Assembly (NCBI RefSeq): GCF_003287875.1
Contig: NZ_QMKK01000050.1
Location: forward strand, 62,001-126,000
DNA: 64,000 bases
Source of the DNA: Martinezella tropici
GTDB lineage: Bacteria; Pseudomonadota; Alphaproteobacteria; Rhizobiales; Rhizobiaceae
Direction: 5' to 3'
This document shows, in pieces, positions 40,012-50,000 of the stretch. How positions within the stretch are numbered: position 1 is the stretch's first letter; every line of letters begins with the position of its first letter. Under the pieces are notes generated by a model. It did no database searches. It was given only the letters and a program-made list of their open reading frames with translations, and was not told the origin of the DNA. Position numbers and translations under genes: made by a program.

Positions 40012-43000
40012 TGCGCTTCACCCGCCTCGATATTCTCCGCTATGGCGCGCTGACCGATCGCCCGATCGATTTTCGTTCCGGTGCGCGGTTGCATGTGATC
40101 TATGGTCCGAACGAGGCTGGCAAATCCTCGGCTCTCAGCGCAATCTCCGATCTGCTGTTCGGTTTCCCGACGGCGGCCGAGCAAAGCTTCCTGCATGAAC
40201 CCGGGGCTTTGCGGATCGGAGCAGACATCCGCGCGCGCGATGGTACATGCTTGAGTTTCCGCCGCCGCCGTGGCCGCAAGGGGACGCTTCTCGCGCCCGA
40301 CGATAAGGAGACGGCGCTCGCCGAAGATGTACTTTCGCCCTTCCTCGGCAATTTAAGCCGCGATGTCTTCGAGCGTGCCTTCGGCCTCGATTCGCAGCGA
40401 CTGCGGCAAGGCGCGACCGCCATGTTGCGCAGCGGCGGCGAGATCGGCAGCCTGCTGTTCTCGGCGGCGTCCGGCCTGACCGGCCTGTCCCGCCTGCGCC
40501 AGTCATTGGAAGTTGAAGCCGACGGCATCTATGCAGCCAGGCGCTCGAAGGATCGCGGCTTCTATCAGGCTCTCGACCGGTACGAAGATGCCCGCAAGGC
40601 AGAGCGAGACAACGAGTTGAAGTCCGGCGACTGGAAGAAGCTGCTTGCCGAAGCGGCCGAGCTGGAGACGGAACTTGCGCGCCTGCAGGCGGAGCGCCGC
40701 AGCACACGCGAGGCGCTGGACCGGCTCCAGCGGCTGAAGACCCTGCAGCCCTTGCTCGCCGAGATCGATGCGGAAAGCCAAGCACTCGACGGCCTTTCCG
40801 ATCTCGCCGCCATACCGGATGGCTTCGCCGATACGCTCGAACAGAGATTGCGCGAGAGGCAGGCAAGCGAAGAGGAACTGCGCCGTGCTCGGCAAGCTGT
40901 TGCGCGCGCCGAGGAAGACCTCGCAGGCATCCAGGTGGATGAAGCGCTGCTGCAGATGTCGGGCGATATCACGCAGCTCTTTGCCGATACCGGCAACTAC
41001 CGCGCCCAGCGTCACGATCTGCCGCGCGTCGATCAGGAGCTTGCCGGTTACGACATGACGCTCTCGCAGCTTGCCCGTCGCCTCGGTCTTGCCGAAGCCG
41101 AGCTGGAACGGCAGCAGCCGAGCGATATTGACCGCGTGCGCCTTTCAGAGCTGGTGGAGCAGGGCAGGCAGCTTGCGCGGCAGAGGCAGTCGCTTGCCGA
41201 GCAAGCGGACAGTGAGCGCAAGCATTTGGCCACGCTCGAGAAGGACAGCCTCAACGGGCGGCTGATCGACCCGAGACCTTATATTGACCAGCTTGAGGCT
41301 TTGGGCAGCGATCTCTCTGCCTTGGCCCGCCTCGACGGACTGGAAACGCAGATACGTCGCACCGAAGCCGATCTTCATGAGGCAGCCGCGCGGCTGCAGC
41401 CACCTGTCGGTGACATTGGTGCATTGTTCTCGGTACCGCTGCCGGAAGTGCCGGAGATTACAGGACATCGCGATATCATCGACGCCGCTCGATCGAAGGT
41501 GCGTGAGGCTACCGCCAAGCTGCAGACCTACGATGAGCAACTGGCTGAGATAGCACGAACGCTTGTGGATGCCGAGCGCACCGGGCCGATCGTCGCGCGC
41601 GAACAGCTCATCGCCGCGCGTGAAAATCGCGATGCGCAATGGGCCGTCATCCAGCAGAGATGGACGGACGGCGCCGTGCCGGAGACTAAGCTGCTTGCGG
41701 CACTGACCGTCAGCGTGGCCGAGGCGGACCGTCTGGCCGATGCCGCCCTTAGTGATGCGGATCGTGTCGCACGCCATGCCGATTATCGTTTGCGGCAGGC
41801 GCGTCTAATGCAGGAGCGGGAGGAGGCTTACGGTCGGCTCAGGGGTTGCGAGAAAGCGCTGAAGGATGCACAGGCAGCCTTTGCAGCCCTTTTTGAGCCT
41901 TGCGGCGTCGATGCCATCGACCCATCGACGATGCTGGAATGGCGCCGCGGAGTAGAGCTGTTGCGACGCGAGCGCAAGGCGTTGCGAGAGCTAGTCGATC
42001 AACGGGATGAGAATGCGTTGGCCGAAGACCGCGTCTTGCCCGCTCTGCAGGATATCGTCGAGGCAACCGACTATAAGAGCGGCCGCCTTCCGCCGGCAGC
42101 GATTGCGGAAGGTCTGCGCAAGCATCTGCGTCTTCTGTCCGAACGCTGGAGCGAAAGCCGCACGCGAGAAGGGGAGATCGGCGCGGCGCGTGAACGGCTG
42201 GCCCGGTTCGACGACCAGCAACAGAGCTTGGAACGACAGTACACCGATTGGCGCGGCGCATTCGCCAAAGCCGCGGAACTGCTCGGTCTGCCGTCCGACA
42301 CGACCCTGGAGATGGCGAGTGCCGCCCTGAAGGCATGGCAGGAGCTGCCCGATGTCCTGGCGGAGCGCGAAAACCGCCTGCGTAGGGTCAATGGCATGCG
42401 GCGCGACATGGCGGATTTCGAGCGGCGACTGGCGACCCTTGCCGCCAATAGCGGTTATGAGCTGGACCATCTGCCACCGGATGCTGCTGCCGAGGCGCTG
42501 CACACCCGCGTCAACGCCACGCGCGGCGAGTTGAAGAAGCGCGACGCCCTGGAAGAAGAGCAGCAGCGCGGGGAAGGGCTCGTGGCACGCCAGGAGGCTG
42601 CGCTCGCAGCCATTGTTGCTGAACTCGATCATCTGACTGCAGATCTAGGCGGTATGGAGGACCTGCCGGCACTCCTCTCTCGCCTGCGCGAACGCACGCG
42701 TCTCACCGCCCGGCTCGTCGAAAGCCGCGATCGTTTCCGCCAGCAGGCTGACGGCAAGGCCGAAGACGATCTTCGCGCCGAGCTGGCCGGCTTCGAACGC
42801 GTCGCCGCCGATCTCGAAATCGAGCGGCTGACCGAGGAAGACCAGCGGCAGTTCGCCGTGCATGGCGAACTTTCCGCACGGCTGGCGGAGAACCGCCGCC
42901 AGCGGCAGGCGCTGGAAACAGGTGTCAGCGCCGAATACGCGGTTTTTGAAAAGCTCTCGGCCGAGCAGGAGGCAAAGGATCTCGCGCGGCAATGGGTTGT

Positions 43001-43466
43001 CCTGAAGATTGCGGCCCGCATGCTCGCCGGTTCGATGGAGGCTTATCGCGAAAGGCAGGCCGATCCGGTCATCCGGCGTGCCGGCGAGCTATTCTCGCAG
43101 CTGACGGGTGGCCGCTTCTCCCGCCTGGTCGAAGCCCACGATGAAAGCGACGCGCTGCAGTTGCTCGCGGAACGCGCGGCCGGCGAACGCGTGCCGCTCG
43201 ACGGCTTGAGCGAAGGCACTGGCGATCAGCTTTATTTCGCGCTGCGGCTGGCATTCCTCGAAGACTATTCCGCCCGCAACGAGCCTGCGCCGTTGATCGT
43301 CGACGACATCTTCCAGACCTTCGACGACGAGCGCGTCAGCGCCGGTCTACAGGTACTGGCCGCAACGGCCGATCGCTTCCAGACGATCCTCTTTACCCAT
43401 GAGAGAAGTGTGGTCGACATTGCCAAAAGCGAAATCGGCAAGGATCTGGATCTGATCCAGCTCTGA
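40011..43466 (+). CDS. YhaN-like SMC/Rad50-type ATPase
   Basis: 1151 residues. The ATPase head is split between the ends: Walker A YGPNEAGKSS at 31-40 and, near the C-terminus, ABC-signature-like PLDGLSEGTGDQLYFALRLAFLED and Walker B PLIVDDIFQTFDDER. Between lie long coiled coils rich in Glu, Arg, Leu and Ala (about 175-1020). It lacks an evident CxxC zinc hook at the coiled-coil apex, as usual for YhaN. With YhaO (1-bp overlap upstream) it forms a Rad50-Mre11-like DNA-end processing pair. Confidence 0.88.
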   Translation: MRFTRLDILRYGALTDRPIDFRSGARLHVIYGPNEAGKSSALSAISDLLFGFPTAAEQSFLHEPGALRIGADIRARDGTCLSFRRRRGRKGTLLAPDDKETALAEDVLSPFLGNLSRDVFERAFGLDSQRLRQGATAMLRSGGEIGSLLFSAASGLTGLSRLRQSLEVEADGIYAARRSKDRGFYQALDRYEDARKAERDNELKSGDWKKLLAEAAELETELARLQAERRSTREALDRLQRLKTLQPLLAEIDAESQALDGLSDLAAIPDGFADTLEQRLRERQASEEELRRARQAVARAEEDLAGIQVDEALLQMSGDITQLFADTGNYRAQRHDLPRVDQELAGYDMTLSQLARRLGLAEAELERQQPSDIDRVRLSELVEQGRQLARQRQSLAEQADSERKHLATLEKDSLNGRLIDPRPYIDQLEALGSDLSALARLDGLETQIRRTEADLHEAAARLQPPVGDIGALFSVPLPEVPEITGHRDIIDAARSKVREATAKLQTYDEQLAEIARTLVDAERTGPIVAREQLIAARENRDAQWAVIQQRWTDGAVPETKLLAALTVSVAEADRLADAALSDADRVARHADYRLRQARLMQEREEAYGRLRGCEKALKDAQAAFAALFEPCGVDAIDPSTMLEWRRGVELLRRERKALRELVDQRDENALAEDRVLPALQDIVEATDYKSGRLPPAAIAEGLRKHLRLLSERWSESRTREGEIGAARERLARFDDQQQSLERQYTDWRGAFAKAAELLGLPSDTTLEMASAALKAWQELPDVLAERENRLRRVNGMRRDMADFERRLATLAANSGYELDHLPPDAAAEALHTRVNATRGELKKRDALEEEQQRGEGLVARQEAALAAIVAELDHLTADLGGMEDLPALLSRLRERTRLTARLVESRDRFRQQADGKAEDDLRAELAGFERVAADLEIERLTEEDQRQFAVHGELSARLAENRRQRQALETGVSAEYAVFEKLSAEQEAKDLARQWVVLKIAARMLAGSMEAYRERQADPVIRRAGELFSQLTGGRFSRLVEAHDESDALQLLAERAAGERVPLDGLSEGTGDQLYFALRLAFLEDYSARNEPAPLIVDDIFQTFDDERVSAGLQVLAATADRFQTILFTHERSVVDIAKSEIGKDLDLIQL

Positions 43467-43467
43467 C

Positions 43468-43722
43468 CGGCTCGCAGATCGCGCTACGGCATCGACGGGG
43501 ATGGTGCCCGATGCCAAGGGACGCTATCCGATCGTCTACCGTTTTGACATGTCCAATCCCGATAGCCTGGTCGTTGGACAGACCTTTCCGGTCAAGAGCC
43601 GCGACGTTATCTATGTCTCGCGTCATCCGTCGGTTGATATTCGAAAATTCTTGAACCTTATCGGCACGCCATTGGGTATTGCCTCGCAAGGAGCGGCGAC
43701 TGCGGCGAATCTGGGACAGTAG
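43468..43722 (+). pseudogene. rkpU: remnant of an outer-membrane polysaccharide export gene (rkpU C-terminus)
   Basis: A frame of about 85 codons whose translation matches only the end of OPX export proteins: YPIVYRFDMSNPDSLVVGQ, then FPVKSRDVIYVSRHPSVDI and RKFLNLIG. The signal peptide, Poly_export domain and SLBB domains are all missing; the frame begins at the end of the YhaN gene. In Sinorhizobium the intact rkpU lies immediately upstream of rkpA, the same place. I therefore read this as a truncated, non-functional rkpU. An ATG at 43501 could still give a 73-residue peptide, but no export role is possible. Confidence 0.65.
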
Positions 43723-44061
43723 CCGGGCGATGGGGCTTTGCAGCTCTGGCGACGGCTGCTTGTGCCTCTATTCGTTGGTGAGTGCCGACATCTGTATGAT
43801 CGTGACGGATCATGCCTTGTGAACGGGCGGAATTCGTCGCGAACTGAATGCGGAAATAATTACAGGGAACGTGAACAAGGGCAGCGATTTTCTACGCGGT
43901 GAGGGGCTGAGAGATCTCATATTGCATCGGTTGTTGCACTGCCGCATACTGGTTGTACACGCAGATTTTTTATCAGTGACAACCATAGATAATGATGATG
44001 TGGGCAGTTGATATTGAAATTGGTCAGCCTGGTGCACTTCGTAGAATATTGCTGAGATATC
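43723..44061. other. rkpA upstream region
   Basis: About 340 bp that should contain the rkpA promoter. One inverted repeat, TGGTTGT (43950-43956) with ACAACCA (43979-43985), may be an operator or a transcript hairpin. No clear sigma-70 match and no supportable gene; the 3' 150 bp are AT-rich compared with the coding flanks. Confidence 0.4.
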
Positions 44062-47000
44062 ATGACGGTTGAAATTATCGGACGCGCAAGCGTTGCCCCC
44101 GGGGCGGGTTCGATTGAAGAACTGCAGCTTGTCCTCAAGGAAGGACGTTGCACGATAAGCCGTATACCTGAAGAGCGCTGGGATCTCGCTCGCTTTTGGC
44201 ATCCGGCTGTGGGCGTTCCGGGCAAGACCTACACATATGCGGCCGGCGTTCTTGACAATGTCTACGCCTTCGACCCCATGGTTTTCGGCCTCTCCCAGCG
44301 CGAAGCGATGCAGATGGACCCGCAGCAGCGCATCCTTCTCAATGTCGTCTTGCGGGCTTTGGAAGATGCAAATCTGCCGATTGACGGTTTCGAGGGGCAG
44401 CGGGTCGGCGTCTATGTCGGCGCATCTTCCCTTGAGCACGGGAACCTGACGCTTGAAGATCCAGCCTCGGGCGGCCCGTATTTCATGACGGGCAATACGC
44501 TTTCGATCGTTTCCAATCGCATCTCGCACATATTCGGCCTGCGCGGGCCAAGCATGACGATCGACACGGCCTGTTCCTCGTCGCTTGTGGCGCTCGACCA
44601 GGCGGTCAGGGCGTTGGAAGGCGGCGAAATCGATACCGCAATCGTTGGCGGCATCAATGTCCTGCTCCATCCGATGTCCTTTGTCGGCTTTGCACAGGCG
44701 CGCATGCTGTCGCCGGAAGGCCTCTGCCGCGCCTATGACGACGATGGACGCGGTTATGTTCGGGCAGAAGGCGGTGCGGCGATCGTGTTGCGTCGCACGG
44801 ATGTCGCCCTGCGCGAGAAGGACCGCAGCTATGCCAGGATCTATGCCATTGGCGTCAATTCCTCGGGGCGGACCAACGGCATCTCCATGCCGTCGCGGGA
44901 GGCGCAGGCAGCCTTGCTGCAGTCGATCTATGAAGGGCATGCGATCGATGTCAATCGCATTGCCTTCATCGAAGGCCATGGAACGGGAACGAAAGTCGGC
45001 GATCCCGCCGAAATCTGGGCGATCGGCGAAGTCATAGGACGCAACCGGCGGGCGCCGGTGCCAATCGGGTCGATCAAGACCAATATCGGCCATACCGAAC
45101 CCGCATCCGGCCTGTTCGGACTGCTGAAGGCAATCATCGCGCTGGAGAATAATTTCCTTCCGGCTTCCCTGCATTTCGACCGCCCCAACGAGGCGATCGA
45201 CTTCGAAGGTTTGAACGTCCGCGTCAATACATCCGCGATCGAATTGCTCCCTGCGAAGCAACCGCGTTTTGCTGGTATCAACTCTTTTGGTTTTGGTGGC
45301 ACCAACGCACACGTCGTCATCAGTGATCCCGATCCGGTTGCTCCGCCCGAGCCGCAAATCAGAGGCGAGGGGCTAGTTTTTGCGGCGAGCGCCCATACGG
45401 CTTCCGCGCTTTCAAAGTTGCTCGCGGAATACAAAATGCGTCTTGAAAGCGCCGAGCCCAGGGACGCGCGGCAGATCGTCTCCTCCGCCGCTGCCAATCG
45501 CGAGCCTATGCGTCATCGTTTTGCGGCGCGGGCGAAGGATAGTGCGGCGATACTTGCCGCGATCGACGCGCACCTGTCCGGCAAAATGTTGGTCGGCGAG
45601 GCGGGCGAGGCACCGGCGCAAGCCGCCAGGATTGCCTTCGTCTTTTCCGGCAATGGGTCGCAATGGGCAGGCATGGGTGTGGGTGCCTACGAGGAAAACC
45701 GCCATTTCCGCCAATGCTTTCAATCCTTCAGCGCCCTTTTCGAATATTATCTCGGCGAGAAGCTGACGGATATACTGGTCGCCGCGGATCTTTCCGCTCG
45801 GCTTGCCGATACCAAGATTGCGCAACCGCTGCTGTTTGCAATCCAGGCGTCTCTCTCGGACTGCCTGTGGTCGATGGGTGTCAGGCCGGATGCCGTTCTC
45901 GGCCATTCGGTCGGCGAAATCGCCGCAGCTTATGCCGCCAAGGCGCTGACGGCTGCCGAGGCGGTCGCAATCGTCGCCAAGCGCTCGCTGCATCAGGATC
46001 TTCTTGCCGGCGAAGGCAAGATGGCTGCCGTTGTACTGGGCGAGGATGCCGCCTTGGCTTTTGCGAGGTCCCATGGCCTCGACAATATCTGTATTGCGGC
46101 GATCAATGCGCCGAATTCGGTAACGATCTCCGGGCCGGTCGACGAGGTGGAAGCTTTCAGGGATGCGGCGCGCAAATCCCAGATCGTCGTGCACATTCTC
46201 GATATCAACTATCCGTTCCATCACCCGATCATCGATCGTGCCAGAGATGCCTTTCTGACCGATCTGCCCGATCTGGCGCCTGATAGCGGGGCAGGGACCT
46301 TCATTTCGACCGTGACTGGCGAACTGCGCGACGGGCGGCTGCTCGATACGCAATACTGGTGGCGGAACGTCCGCGATCCCGTACTCTTCAAGGCCGGCTG
46401 TCAGACGGCCATGGCGATGGGATGCAACCTCTTCATCGAAATTTCGCCGCGCCCGATCCTGTCCAACTATGTGACGGAGATCGCCAAGCAAGCTTCGGTT
46501 CAAGTCATTGCCATACCGACCTTGCTGCGCGAAGCGCCCGTTGCCGGTCACGATCCGGTTTCACAATCATTCGCGAGGGCAGTCGCCAACGGTGCGCCGG
46601 CGCTACGCGCACGCGGCAGCGCCACGCGCAACGCTTTCGTCAGGCTGCCGTCCCTGCCGTTCGAACCGATGGAATTGCGCACGCAACCGACAGCCGACGA
46701 GATCGATATTTTCGGTCGCGACCGAAAGAATCCCTATACGCTGCTCGGCTGGCGGACCGACCTCAATGGTTCGACGTGGAAGAACCATCTCGACGCTCGT
46801 CTTTTTCCGGATCTTGCCGAGCACGTGGTCGACGGCAAGGCAATCATGCCCGGCAGCGGCTTCGTCGAAATCGCCGTTACGGCGGCACAGCAATATTATG
46901 GGGCGGACGAGGTTGAGATCGGCAATCTCGAAATCATGCGGCCGCTTGAATTGTCGCAGGATCACATGGTCGAGCTGTCGACCATCCTGTCGTCCGAAAC

Positions 47001-50000
47001 CGGCGATATCGAGATCCGGTCGCGCGAACGCCTCAGCCGTGACGAATGGACGGTGCATGCCGTCGGGCGATGCCGCAAGCCTCTGAGCGGCGAGAGCTTC
47101 GCCGAAGCTGTCGAACGATCGGGCAGGGATCGCAAATCTCTTCTGACCTCCGAAGTGACCTATGAAACCGCAGAACGTTTCGGACTGCATTACGGCCCGC
47201 ATTTCCGGCTTTTGGCAAAGGCGATCGCTTTCGGTCACGATCTCATCGAGGTGGATCTGAAGCCGCCGGCCGCACCTGCGCATCCTTTCGGAACTTACAA
47301 TCTCAACCCCATGTCGGTCGACGCCGCGTTTCACGGTCTCGTTGCATTGTTCGATCAGTTGTCCGGCGATGAGGCCGGCGCGCCCTATATTCCCGTTCAC
47401 TTCGGCACCGTGACGGCTTTCGGCAGGCGAAGATCGATTGTCAAGGCGCGGATCGAGATCGATCGGTTCAGCGCAAATTCGGTCAAGGCATGTTTTGCCT
47501 TGTTCGATGCGAGTGGCAAGCCGGTAGCGGTTCTCGATGATTGCCGCTTCCGCCGCACGCAACTGCGCCGCCGGGCAACGCTGGAGTCCGTTGCGTTTCA
47601 CTACGAGAGCATGCCATCGGTCATTCGTGCCGGCAGAGACGAAGTCGGCACCGGCGCATTGCAGATTTCACCGCAGTCGAGCTTCGAAGGAAACCGTGCG
47701 CTCAACAATGCGAGCCTTCTTCTCGATGCGGCGGTCTATCGCGCCTGCCACGACATAGCGCTGACCTTAGCCGATCGCAGGGGCAGCGTCGCGTTCTCCA
47801 GCCTACCCGGCGATGCCGAGTTCAGGTCGTTTCTCGTCAATTGCCTCTATATTCTCGAGGACGCCGGCATAGCGACGGCAAATGAGGGCAAATGGGAGGT
47901 TCCGCAAGAGCCGACTTTGCCTCCGCTGGCTGAATTGCTGCAGGAAATCTATCGCGAGGATGCAGAGCGCGTGGCGGAGGCCGTTCTCGTAGGCAATGCC
48001 TATCGCGAGACACTCGAGCATTTGGCGATGATCCGGCCGCATGTCGTGGAGCAGGAGCCAGCGAATCGAGGCACAAGCATTTCGAGTGGAGCGACCCTGG
48101 AGCATATGCTTCTTCACTCTCCTTTGAGCGAAAGGCGGCTTTCCCTGCTTGCGGAGGCCCTGACGTCCGCCATCAAAGCCAATGCCGGGGAGATCGAGCA
48201 CATTCTTGAGATCGGTTCCGTATCTGCCGCTTTCAGCCGCAAGCTGGCGGCCGCTGCCTCCGTGACTGGCGCACGCCTTCTCATCGCCGAGCCCCGCGAG
48301 CACGCCCGCCGCGCGCTGGAGATCGCTTTCGAGCGCGATGCGCATGTCATCGTGACGGACCCCGCCAGGCTGGCGGATCGTACCATTGCCGACGTCGTCG
48401 TCGCGTCCGGCGATCAGAGCCAGCATCTGATGCGGCACAATGACGACATCAAGCGGATTTTGTGGACGGTCGCCGCCGGCGGTGGGCAATTGTTGCTGGC
48501 CGACCGTGCGCCGAGCGCCTTCAATGATTTCGTCTTCGGCCTATCCGACGGCTGGTTTGCAGATAGCCAATCGCCGGAATTCCCGGTCGGGCGGCTCGGT
48601 ACGCCGCAACAGATCGAAGATCTGCTGGAAACACTTGGCTTTGCCAAGCCTCGGATCCGCGAGCTGACCTTCCCCGAAGGTTCCCTGATCGCAGTGATGG
48701 CTGTCTCTGAACGGCGACCGGAAACGTCGAGCGCCGCTGAAGCCGCCGAGCCGATCCTGATCCTGTCGGAGCAAGGCAGGAACGGCCTGGCCAAACTCGA
48801 TAAGAGAATGACGGTCATCGATCTCGGCGCATCGCCTGCAGATCTTGCCAATATCGTCGGTGCAATCGATCGCGATACTCGTGGGATCGTCTATCTCGCA
48901 AACAGGAAGTCCGGCGAGGCGACGGAACTCTCGCTGTCCCGTCTGTCGGTCTTTGCCGAATTGGCTAATCTATTGTCGCGGAAAAGCGATGGAGCAAAGT
49001 TCCGGCTGATCGTCGTTGCCCCGGGCGGTTCCCCGCTGGCGGCTGGTCCTGTCGACGAGGCCAATGCGGGCCTTTGGGCCTTCGGACGTGTCCTTCAAAA
49101 CGAATATGATGCCTTCGATGTGCATCTGCTGGATGCCGATGCGGATGACAAGCGGATTGTTGCGGTCATCGACGCGCTAATGGCGGCGGAGACGGAGAAC
49201 AGGGAGTGGGTTCTGGATCGCCTGACCGGAAAAGTCCGCGAAATCAGAGCCGCTGCCGGCCCCTTCGGTGCCGGCGAAGCGAGCCGCCGCGATTTCGAGG
49301 CTGCAACGATTCGCCAGCGTGTCGCCGGTCGCCTGGACAGCATGGCCTGGGAGGAAACCAGCCTTCCCGTGCCTGGCGAAGGCGAGGTCGTCGTTTCGGT
49401 CGAAGCCACCGGCCTCAACTTCCGCGATGTCATGTGGGCGATGGGTCTCCTGCCCGAAGAGGCCCTGGAAGATGGCTTCGCCGGTGCCACGATCGGCATG
49501 GAGTTCGCGGGCAGAATTTCGGCCGTGGGCGATGCGGTCGATGATCTCCAGCCGGGCGACACGGTTATGGGCATCGGACCGGCTGCATTCTCGACCCATG
49601 TTCGGGTCCGGCGCGACGGCGTGACCAAGCTGCCGGAGCGAATGAAAGCCGCTGCTGCCGCGACGGTGCCGGTTGCTTTTCTGACGGCCTATTATGCGAT
49701 GGTCGAGCTCGGGCGCATTCAGCCGGGTGAGACCATTCTGATCCATGGCGCTGCCGGCGGCGTCGGTCTGGCGGCACTCCAGATCGCCAAGCATAGAGGT
49801 GCCAGGGTGATCGCCACGGCCGGCACGGTCGAGAAGCGCGGCTTCCTTGAAATGCTCGGCGCCGATCATGTGCTCGATTCCCGCTCTCTGGATTTCGTCT
49901 CGGGCGTGCGCCGTCTTACCGGCGGCGAGGGCGTGGATCTCGTTCTTAATTCGCTTTTCTCCGAAGCGATGGAGCGAAGCATCGAGCTGGTCAAACCATT

